Shown here: in pieces, positions 47,101-59,100 of the stretch | How positions within the stretch are numbered: the stretch's first letter is position 1 | Layout: the number at the start of each line of letters is the position of its first letter | NCBI GenBank assembly: GCA_951213105.1 | Contig: OX578153.1 | Coordinates: 58,848,520-58,912,519, forward strand | Length of the DNA stretch: 64,000 nt | Source: Amaurobius ferox | Lineage: Eukaryota > Arthropoda > Arachnida > Araneae > Amaurobiidae | Direction of reading: 5' to 3' | The notes under the pieces: model-generated | Told to the model about the DNA's origin: nothing | The model's input: only the letters and a program-made list of their open reading frames with translations | The model's database searches: none | Program-made: the position numbers and the translations under genes

Positions 47101-50100
47101 AATAATGTAACATTTCCAATATGTTTCAGAAATTTTAGCTCCCAGTTATTTGTAATTTCATTTTGTTTACTAGTAAGGTTTTTTATACAACATAAATAGC
47201 TTGGGTGGTATAAATTCACTCTACATGGAACAAAACTGAAACCTGAAGAACCCTTTTAGTTTCGAGTTTTGTTCCGCATCTAGCTGCATTTATACATTTT
47301 AAACATACGTGAATGAAATATCCTTCCATATGTGATGGAAAATCTTGTGGACATGTGCCTATAAACACTTTATTTAAAAAAACAACTGATTTTTATATTT
47401 GGTAGGATTATTTACAACATATTATATGTTAAATATTGATAGTTTTCTAATTTCTTAACTGAACAGGTCGGAACTCTGTCACCTTCTAATCCTGACCTCA
47501 ATTACTGGATTCCCAAGTTCTAATGAAATACAGGTAAGCTAATGTATACAATTTTTTTCTTTTTCTATAGGGAACCTTTCTGTTGAAAGGTCCACTATAC
47601 TGCTTTTTTCTGTTAAGAAAATACACTGTTGCAAAAAAGATTCACCTACAGTCGTTAATAAAACAACATGCATGCCAAGTTTAAGTTTTGCAAATGATCA
47701 AACTGTCAGTGCCAATGATATTATAGGGCTCATTAAAAGGACGCAAAGTGCAGTATTTTAAACGACCCGTGTTCTCACTCACAGGCAAATGAAACTTTAT
47801 TTCCTGCTTTGATACTGCAAATTGTGTACAAAGATGCTATTGAGACATACTCTATGGCTCTAGAAACAGTTGTTAGGTTTTGAGAGAAATCGCATCATAG
47901 GCCTAAGGAAAACTGTTTTAACTAACAGACGTATTAGTCACAAAACTATAACTGGCATTTTGGTAAACTGACAAATTAAAAATCATCAGCAACAATTTTA
48001 ATTTAGCTGTTTAACCCTTTGCGGACGGTAGGTGCATCCATGTGTCAACTGTGAAACTGTATTCAAGGACGACTGTCATGCAATGTGCGCTTTCATGTGG
48101 AAAATATTCGTTTGAATTTATTTGAATTCTAGATAGTGCTAAATATCCATTCAACATTTACAACATATTTTGCAAATATTTAACCTTGGTATAGGGGGTC
48201 CCTATGAATCAGCACTTCATCTAAAGCGGTAAAATATGGTTTTTGTAATATAAACAAACAAATCATTTCTGCCAAACTCTTGCTATGCTGTAATTGAGTA
48301 TATGTTCTCGTTTCGATTTTAGTTTAATGATTGCATTGGTGAATTATTAGAATGTAAGAGAGTATTTTCTTTCAAGTTTGGGTTTTAGTGAAATGTTCGG
48401 TAGTGAATTTATTAGGTTATTTCGGATGGCTATGTCAAGACATTTTTATGTATAGAAGAATATACTAGCATGGTAATCGAACAGAATAGTCATAAAAGTA
48501 ATGCAGATGGTGAAGATTCGTGGATATTTGGTATTTCTGATGAGTACACTGACAGTTTTTATAAATGCAAATTTTGCAATGTTTGTCTGTGTGTGAATCT
48601 ATGTTTTGAAATACATTATGCGTAAAAGGCGTATTAATGAGTAACAAAGCTATTTTCTTCCTAAAAATTGTACATAATCTCTATTAGCTGTGTAAAGTAT
48701 TAAGTACAATCATTTTAATATTTTTCCTGCGTAACAAGTAACAATTTTAATCAAGTTAATTAATCATTTTTAATCATATGAAATTTTAATATTTAAATAA
48801 AAGATAATTTGCGTGTAATATATGCATCTAATGGAAAATAAGTATTTCTTTTGTTCCTGAAAAAAGTAGAATGCTGTAACGGATGACTTTTTTTTTTTAG
48901 TTAGCTAAGTGCAAAAAATATGCCGTCCTTTGGAACAGTTCGGAAGTGAAATGCTCCATCCTTTAGGCCACATCAGTTCTGAAAAGCCGCCATCCGCAAA
49001 GGGTTAAAAGTAATATAGTGGTGCTAGGGTTAGAAATTAGGAGCCGGGTATCAATAGTACCTAATTATTTTTACTCAGGTACCAAAATGTTCTACTTGAA
49101 TGCAATTTTGAAGTTACTTATTATGCGACCAATAAAATAAATTACTTTTTATTAGCAGCACTCACTGCGCAGACACATGTAATCCATGACGTGCATTGGT
49201 TAGGTTGTTAGAAAGAAGATATGTCAGAATTTCTGCTGTACATATATGCATACTGAACATATGCAAATACATATGCAAGTACATATGCTTACTGATACAT
49301 GGGGGAAAAAACAGAAAACTTAGACAGAGAAAATGATGATTGGGCCTAAAATCTTGATTGTCAAAATAAAATTTGTAGATCCAAAATACTCATTTCAACC
49401 TAGAGTGGAGCTTGCTAGCTCGGATGTTGTAGCAAACTATTGGTTATTGCGAATTTTTTTTTCTGTCACCTTGAATCTTCTATACTTTTATAATGTTAAA
49501 CAAAACATATTGCTTATAGCGAACAATTAAATGCATGTATGTTGGATATTGTGAAGTTTTTAGTTTGGGAAAGGTAAAAAATGTGTTTTTTTTTTTTTTT
49601 TTCAGATTACTTTAAGTAAAAGCAAAATCTCAGGAGCAACAATAAGTTTGGTGACAAAGATTCATCCCGAGAGACATTAAGCCCAAACATGTAAAGATTG
49701 CCTGTGGATGTTTAAATTATAACAGACGTGATGCTCATCTGAAAACAGTAAAGAGAACCAACAATCCATTTCTGATTCTGCTTATGAAGATACTTCAATG
49801 TAAAATAGGTTACAAGAAAAAGGAGTTTTGCTAGGTCTTATTTTTGACGATTATGCTGCAAGTGATGATTGTGTTGAAATAGAATCATAAGAGGTCAGTA
49901 TTGCTAGCTACAGTTGCAGAAAATACGTTTAATGAATTAAAAAATAAATTGATTTAAAAAGAGATAGGTCAACCTTACTATATTCTATATTGAGTTTTTG
50001 TTTTACAATATGCAGTCGGATAAGTCATTCTTATAATATTGCTTATCACCTAATCTTTTTATCATTTATTACAGTCTTTGAATTGATTGACAGCCATTTG

Positions 50101-53100
50101 GGCTATTCTGACTTGACTATGAGGATGCATTGGGAGCAGTGTAAAAATGTTTATCTATGAGTGTAATTAAGGAAATTAATTGTTTTGTATATTATGTCAT
50201 ATAAATTTTTGTCTAGCTAAGAAACCTTAGCTTTATAACATTAACGTTCTAGTGGTAATACAGTTGGCCCCACTTATGTAGGTATTGAATAATAGCATAA
50301 AAAAAAAAATTATGTGCAAAGAATATTGCAAAATAAAAAGAAATCCCATTGTAGTAGTAATACTAAATACGCTGATTTATTGCTAGGCAGCCCTTCATTA
50401 ATTGTATAAAAAGTGACTCTGTCTTCGCTAATTCCTGATACTGAATCCTATTTGCCTCAATTTATCAAATGAACTGTGAGGAGTTATGATTTTAGTCTGC
50501 AATTTACTGCATATGTAAATTTTTAGATTTCATAGTATGCAATTAAAATGAATTAACAGTAAGTGATTGATTGCAGTGATGGGGAAATTGTTGTATATTG
50601 TCAAAACAAATCTATTCCCAATAGCAAAAGCTATAGTAAAAATTGGAATGCTTAACTGTTATTTGTCGTAACTTTGAGAGAAGTGGGGGTGAGTATAATC
50701 TATTTTATGCCTTGCAAAAATTTTTTAAAATGTAATACTAAAACTTGCAAAGTAAACAACATTATAAGATTACTTATAGGTACACCATGAGTGATATAAA
50801 TAAATTAATATATAGTATTATGTAATATTTCTAATATTATAGTAACTTTTAATTTGTAAAAGAAAATATTTCTTTACATGAGCATTTAAATGCCTGTGGT
50901 ATATGTTAAGTATTTTTGTTGTTTTTACTTAATTCACATTTTTTCTGGAAAAAAAAATAGAGAGAGGGGGGGGGGGGGTTATATTATTGTACAGTAAGAA
51001 GTTATCGTAATTTACTTCATCGCATATTCTAAAAGAGTGTATGTGTTTAAGCAGAGCGGACTCAGACCATCATCCTGAAGTTTATCATGATTGTTTTTCA
51101 TACTGATGGTGTACTCCATATAAATAACATCTACAAAAACTACTAGCTTGTTTATAGTTCAACTTCTGGAATTTATCTGTCAAATTGTAATATAAATTCC
51201 ATGGGCATCATTTTGCTTTGGGCGAATGTCAGGTTTGGAAACTGGCATCAACACATTTACTTGTTTATTTTTGCACACGGAATCACAACATGTGAAAAAG
51301 AGAATATAGTGAAATAAATTAAAGATATAGAATGTCAATATAACTTTAATTTATAACTGATTTAAGTCAAATATGTTTTGGATCAAAGATAGCGTTGTGA
51401 TTTCATTGTGTTTTAAATTGGAATTGTCATTTAAAATGAACTCGCCTTTCATTGGGTATCCCTATTGGAATGAACTCAAATGTAGAATCCCTATACTGTT
51501 TTTTGAAGTGTGGAACATAATCGTTACGCTTACTTGAATATACACTTATCGTTATTACCTGTATCGTTACCTGTATGTAAATTCTATGGACATAATTTTG
51601 CTTTGAGGGAAATTATGAAGAAGTCGTTGAAACCTACATTATTTCCTTAATTTATATTTATAATGCAAATATTTTTGGAAAACCAATTATGTTAAGTACT
51701 TTTCTGATTTTATCTAATATATATGATTATTGTTTTTCTAGATATATTGCCACGAAGACAATGGATAAACGGAATATTCATGTACCGCTGAAGATTGGAA
51801 ATTTTGTAGAACTATAATAATATAAATTAAATTGTGTATATTAGGTTTTTATTTATTCTATAATAAAAAAAATGTTTTTATGTATGTATGTATGTATGTA
51901 TGTCTTAATGTATCATACCAAAAATCGGTCCATCTTATAAAGTAAGTATAAAATAATTTAAATAAATTCCTTAAAATGTGGGACATTTTGCATGTCTCTC
52001 TAGGGCAGTATTTCATAAATTGTGGTCCATAACTTATACAGATGGACTGTGAATAAATCAAATTATTAGAAATCTCTATAGTATATCACTTGAATTTTGC
52101 ATATTTGTTTTCAGATTACCAGATTATATCACTAATGAAATATCACGGTAGTGGAGGTGATATTCATTTGACCAATAAATAACATTATTTTATGATCTAA
52201 ATTACTTTTACATTTATTGAAATACGCTGAATGTGATTGAGTTTTTTTTTATTTGTAAATGACAAAATTTTATATTCAACTGTAAAAATATTTTACCACT
52301 AAAGGAAATTGATAATAGCTGATAGATGTGTCAGAATTTTTGTGTTATAAAGTGGGAAGATTTCATAATTTTCTCAGTAAATAGCTATTTATTATTCGTG
52401 GCAAATGAATTTTTGCCAGTAAATCTTATGAAAAAAGATATATAAATCAATGATTTAGAGAAGTAAATACACTCAATGTTATAGAGTCAGTGCACACTTT
52501 ATAAATAAATGAATACCATTGTTTTCATGAGTTATTTGTCAGATATTAAAAAACATTACTTTTCAACATGCAGCTATATTTTAAATATGAATAAATCAAA
52601 ATAATTTATAGAAAGTATATGAAAGTTTTACTTTCTATGCACATGTTCTTATTTAAAATTGAATGGCATCATTTATGACACTTAAGATATTGATATATTG
52701 CATTTTTTTTTTAATTTAAAACTGAAAAAAGTCAGAAAATGTAATCCCATGAGAGATTCATTCACGTGACACATATTTGGATCAAAATGGACTAAAATAT
52801 GAGGAAATAGCAGTATATCTGTATTTCAAGGTTTAACTGAAAAAATATTAGTAGACAGAAGGCGACAGATGTCTTCCCTACTAACAAGAACACATTGACT
52901 ATTAACACTACAAATAAGTTGATTACTTTTAAATAAATACTAGTTTTTGTCATCAAACAAATGAAATTTGGATGTCATAAATATAAACTATATTGACTAC
53001 TGGATTTCTTTTATGATAATTCGAATGTTGTAATCTTAAATGATCTATTAAGATGATATTCTTTTTCTAACTGTTTCTTTTTTTTTTATTTCCCATGTTA

Positions 53101-56100
53101 ACCTATGGGAAATAGTCTCTAGCTTGCCTGTTATCTACCAATTGTAGATTTAGAAAAGAGAAAGGTTTATGCTTTTCTTAAAAAATCTGCAAAATTAAAG
53201 TATTCTCTAGTATGTTTATAAAAGTAATGGGCATTCATTTTATAAAAATATTAGAAATACTTCTATTTTAACAATTTTTTAAAAACACATTTCCATTCTC
53301 AGAATCTATGTTTAATAAAAACATGGAAAAAGATTAAAAAAAAAATAAAGTAATTAGTGATTTTGGAACTTTAACATGGAGAAAAAAAAAAAAAAACAAG
53401 CAGCTAGAGGAAAAGCATCCTGAAAAATCCTAAATCCTCCTGTAATGTGCTAGAACATGTCCCATAATATCCCTGAAGAAACCTATAGAAAGCCTAGAAC
53501 CACTGTCAATCCTCCTAAAAATAGCTCCAAAAGCATACAATGATATGCATAAGACATCCCATAAGTCCTGAAAGCCTTCAATGGTATTCCACAAAGCATC
53601 CCGAAAGTCTCCTGTGATATGCTGCAATACGTCCCACAAGTTCCTGAATATTCCACTAAAAGCCTAAACGCATACTGAATAGGATCTCCATAGGCTCCAG
53701 TTACATGCCGTAAGACATCCCGTACGTTCCAAAAGCCTCCTGTGGTATGTCACAAGACATCCTACAGGTTCCTAAAGAATCCACAGGGGTGATTGTGAGT
53801 CTAAGTCCAATTTCCTGAACATACAAAGAAATTTCCTGAAAAGTTACGCAATAATTTTGCAATTCACTCTCAGTATTTTTGCAATTTACGCAATATTGTG
53901 CAATTCTTGGTCACTTTTGGACATAAAAGAATAGTAAAAAATTAATAGTGCATCCCACAAAAAAAAACCTATCTGATCGATAGCAGATAAAACATACAGC
54001 CACCTATGTGAAGGTCGTGATAGGTGAGCTAGTTGATCTATTTCTAAGACAGCACATATTTCCAAAAACAAGTGTCGTTTATCTGCACTTTTCAAATCAA
54101 AATGCATGTTATCGCATAAAGATTTCATGTGCGTAATAAATGGCTTGATGAACCGTTTAACTCTATTGTTTACAGTGTGTTTAAATGCATCCCCATCTAT
54201 GTCCAAAAGATGTGGAGCCTTTTTAGTCCTTATCAAAGTTTCAACTCCTTTCTTAGTTCCTTGCATAGTGTTGCAAGAATCCATAAGCACGCTGACCAAG
54301 TTTACACAAGATATCTCATTTGCTTCTATGAACTCTACCAACTGGTTGTAAATGGTGGCAGTAGTACCAACATTAAAAGAAAAAGAAACTAAATGTTGAA
54401 TAACTACATTATTTTGTTCAGGACAAAAATATTGAACAAGCACAGTAAGTATACTTTTGAATGATCGACTTGTACTTTCATCCAAATTCAAAGAGAATTT
54501 TACTTTCTTCAATGTCTCAACAATCCTGTTTTGAAGAGTGTTTGCCAAACCATATTTCATTTTATATGCAACTACATTGGAAAAATGATTTAATTCTATT
54601 ATATTTAGAAAATGCAAATTTGGCAATTGCGTTTAAGAACAGGGTTGTTTAAATACATGGGCAAATTTAATTTTAACGCATTCCTTCATATTAATTCTAA
54701 ACTATGTTTTTGTTATCTATAGTAACTCATGCTTTTATTTGCAAGTTTTGCTGAAATCAAATCATTACAACAATAGTCAGGAGTTACGAACTTAATTTCA
54801 CAAAAAACACATTTTTTTACAATTGGCAAGATACAAATTTTTTGTTCTTAAAGTGCAGTATATTTTTAAACACATTTATAAAATTATCATGTATTATTAA
54901 AATGTGCATTGTCTAGTGTCTACACATAAATAAAATTTGGTGGCAGTATCTTATGTGTGTTTTAATGCAAATGTTTATTTTGTTCAAAGATATATTTTCA
55001 TAAAAATGTGGCAGAAAAGGCTTTAGATATTTTAATAAGTTTATTTCAAAGAATATTAAAATATACTTCCACTGGGACAGATCCCAACCTCTGAAAGGAG
55101 TCATCAGTAGAAAAATCAGAAGTTTTCAGTAGTATTCAGTAAAACCGCATCGTTTAAGTATATTGAAAATATATATTTTAAAATCTTAGAATAAATTCAA
55201 AATGTAGTTTTGCTAACTTAACTGAGTTAATTAAAACTGAATGGCACTATCTATGTGAAAATAATAAAGAAATTAACCTTTATAATTAACCAAAATATTT
55301 AAAATAAGCTAGTTTAGTCAAGTTAATGTGCAACAATAGGGAGATGGATGGAAAAAGATAATTACGTACTCTCGGCAACGCCCGCGAAAAAAAAAATTGA
55401 ATTTCATGATCGTACTATTTATGTGAAAATAATTAAAAAAATTAGCCTTTATAATGAACCAAAATATGAAAATAAGATAGTTTAGTCAAGTTAATGTGCA
55501 ACAATAGGACGATGGAGATCGATGGAAAAGGATAATTGAGTACTCTCGGCAACGACCTCAAAGAAAAAAAAAACTGAATTTCACGATCGTACTATTTATA
55601 TGAAAATAATTAAAAAATTAACTTTTATAATCAACAAAAATATGAAAATCAACTAGTTTAGTCAAGTTAATGTACAACAATAGGGAGATGGAGATCGATG
55701 GAAAAGGATAATTAAGTACTCTCGGCAACGGCCGCAAAGAAACAAAAAAAACTGAATTTCACGTTCGTACTATTTATATGAAAATAATTAAAAAATTAAC
55801 TTTTATAATCAACAAAAATATGAAAATAAGTTAGTTTAGTCAAGTTAATGTGCAACAATAGGGAGATGGAGATCGATGGAAAAGGATAATAGCGTTCTCT
55901 TGGCAACGACCGCAAAAAAAAAAAAAAAAATTCACGATCGTACTATTTATATAAAAATAATTAAAAAGGTAAACTTTATAGTCAACCAAAATATGCAAAT
56001 AAGTTATTTTAGTAAAGTTAATGTGCAATAATAAGGGGATGGAGATGGATAGAAAAGGGCAATTGTGTACTCTCAGCAAAGCCCGAAAATAAAGACTGAA

Positions 56101-59100
56101 TTGCGCAATCTTATAATTTAAGAGAAATATAATTTGTTTAGTAAAATATTTCTTTATTTTACTGGCACTATAAAAATAAATTAGGTCTATTGTTCTGATA
56201 TGAAATCATTAGAAGAAGAAGAATTAGATGCAAACTGATAATTTTGGACTCTCAACAAAGCAGGGAATATGAATTGAATGGTGGGATGCATGGATTTCTT
56301 TCCGTAGTCTTGGGAGTACTGTCCGTAAAACCGTAAGATGAAGTAAAAATCGGTACAAACTGTGTACTGAAAATCCGTAAAAGTTGGCATCTCTGCACTA
56401 GTCGTATCTATAAAAATTATATACTGATATGAAAGAGGTAAACGTAAAACAAAGATTTTCAAGAGCTGCGCGAAGATTTTTTCTCTATTTGCCCTTTGAG
56501 TCCAATGACAACATATATATTAATGACATATATGATGACATACATCACGGTGATTACGGAGACTAAAAATTTACGACTTGTTTTTGATCCCCCTTCTGTG
56601 GGGGATTTTACGCCTCCACTTCCGGGTTAGAAAGGCGAGCTTTGCTTGCAGTCCGTTTTTTGGACGCTGCGTGCTGGGAGTACCAGAATAAATACAGCTT
56701 GTCACACAAGAACGTCTGTGTTCTCGTGTGACAAGCTACATTTATTCTTTCACCCCCCGCACACAGCGTCTATAAAACGGAGGCGGACAACGCTCATCAG
56801 TCGTAGGCCGAAACTCAATTATGATAATAGCTCTGGTTGAAACCTCTCTGCGATTTTCTTTGAAAAGCGGAACTTTGCGGAAAAAAATTTATTTAAAAAA
56901 AAATTGAATTTTTCAGAAAAAGCGGATTTTTTGGGATAAAAGCAAAACAAAAAAACGGCAATTTTGGTGGAAAAGCAAAGAAGCGGAATTCCGCCGAAAA
57001 GCGGAAGAATCTCATACCTGGATTTTAGAAAAAAAAAAATTAAATGACAATTTCATAAAAAAAAAATCCCGGAAGTGGCAAGTTAAAATTTCCGGAATTT
57101 CCGGAAATTCCGGAACACAATCACCCCTGAATCCACTAAAAACCTAAACACATCCTGAAAAGTCATTAAATCATCCCAAAATGGATCTCCACAGGACGTA
57201 AAAAAAAGAGACATTTGTATCTCCTATGGACCTCCTTAAGACGTCTTTAGGAAAATATAGGACTTCCTTAGGAAGTCCTGAAATCCTGCATAGGACTTCC
57301 TCTGGACTTATTGTGGACGTACTTGTGTTGTGTGGGACAGTACTAAAAGAATTTATTTTATTTAAAAACTTAAGACCATGGAGCTACAAGTAATTAAACT
57401 CTATGCTTAAAACTTCATCGAAAAAAATCGTCCTTCTCTCTGTAAAATCAATGAATATTTCATTCATATCAGCGATGCTGACTCCATGAGCTAAATAATT
57501 TTGCGTTAAAGAAATACAGCTATTCTTATACAACTCATCCTACATATTTTGCTGTTTACATTTTACATAAGTGAAAAATAGGCTTCGTTGTAGAAATAAT
57601 CAAATTTGGATGATCATTTAAACTCAAATATATTGTAATTGCGTTGTTTCAGTATGTAGATGCACAGAATTTAAGCAAAAATAAAGTGGTTTTAGGATGG
57701 ATACAACACTCAATATGAATTAAAAAAAGAACTTTAAAAATAATGATTTTGAGACAAGATGGATGCCTTATTTCATTTTAAAGTGGGTCACATGATCTTT
57801 TCATATCATAGTCACGTGATCGCTTCATATAAGAGGTGTAATTATTATTTTAATTTTTATTTTAAAAAACTACTGAATATATTTTGCTAAAATTTTTTTT
57901 ATATATTTTATGGAATAATTTGAATATTATCTAAAATTTTCGAAGCAATTTGTGAATTTTAAATCCGCTTAAAAAATGTTTGAAAAATTAGGTACCATAG
58001 GGTTCAATGTATTTCATTTTTTCAACCCGGGTTCAATCCAAAACTAATTGGGTGATATTATTCATTTATATTCCCATAGGTCCTACAGACCGTCTGAACA
58101 ACATACTAAAATTACATTTTGATTAAGTCATTTTTGCGGCAGTTATCGTGCTAACGGACAGACAGACAGACAGACAGACAGAATGAATAAAGTCATAAAC
58201 ACTTTTCAACTTTGTTGTAAAGTGTTAAAAATAAAGAAAAAAATTCCAAGGAAAATTAATTACACCACAAAAACAAGAATAAAATTGAAAATCTATGAAA
58301 CAATTTCTTTCCATAAAAAAACAGCAATAAATTAATAATCTCATGATCAATCCAAGAGTAGAAACACTCTCCTACTAAAAGAAATCGATTTTTCAATGGA
58401 GAGAGCACGTTTCAAGCATCCCTGAACACGAATCAGGTGTTTTTGAGATGATGTCTGTGTGTGTGTGTGTGTCAGTGAGTCTGTGGAGACGATAACTAAT
58501 GAACGAATGGACTGATTCGAATGAAATTTGAATTACAATCCATGAATACTGGAAGCCTATTGTTTTATACGCAATCACGAATTCAGAACCCCCCCCCCCC
58601 CCTAAATTTTCGAGTCACATTTTGAAAAAATCCTCAAAACATCAAATCCTTTAATAAAGTTACAAAAGTAGTCATTTCTTATGTAATTTTTCATTAGAAA
58701 ATGATTAAAACAAATTTTAGAATGCTAGCATGAACCGTTCTTGAGATATTGCACATTTTTCAAAAAAATTATCAAAAAAGCATATAAAATTTAAAAAAAT
58801 TATTACCTATTGTTGAAATATGTTCACTTTTCATAAGCAATATCATGCGATAAATTGGGAGACATCATTTTCATGGATCGAGCTAGTTCCATTCATGAAA
58901 AAATATACTTTAGGTAATACTTTTGTATCTAGACGCCTATAGTCTGCTACAAGGATAAATTATTTCTCCGTCCATAACACTTGGTGACATTTTGGAGGAA
59001 TGTCGCCAACTTGGTGACTTTTTTAAATGTTGCCAAATTAAAGAAAATGTCGCCAAATTGATAAAAATGACGCTAAATCAATGAAAATGATGACTAGATG

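Larger units (their letters stand above)
44770..51885 (+). ncRNA. Candidate spliced transcript (lncRNA or micro-ORF gene), antisense in an ODR4 intron
   Basis: Four exons are proposed on splice signals: ~44770-45078 (donor GTAAGAAA), 47467-47533 (acceptor AACTGAACAG, donor GTAAGCTA), 49606-49893 (acceptor after a long T-run plus CAG, donor GTCAGTAT) and 51742-~51885 (acceptor TTTTTCTAG; AATAAA at 51862-51867). The spliced length is ~0.8 kb. The longest frame from an ATG at 44940 crosses the first junction and is only ~53 codons with no recognised motif, so a noncoding RNA is favoured. It lies wholly within the 16.6-kb ODR4 intron, on the opposite strand. Alternatives: chance splice sites, or an LTR-driven remnant. 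Confidence 0.4.
53785..57128 (-). mobile_element. hAT-like transposon, 3.3 kb, with perfect 8-bp duplication
   Basis: The ends AGGGGTGATTGTG (left) and CACAATCACCCCT (right) are a perfect 13-bp inverted repeat. They are flanked by GAATCCAC at 53777-53784 and 57129-57136. It inserted into a minisatellite, whose broken unit is restored on removal. Contents: a partial minus-strand transposase, a ~176-bp satellite block, a long hairpin, and right-side CCGGAAATTCCGG-rich sequence. Confidence 0.9.
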
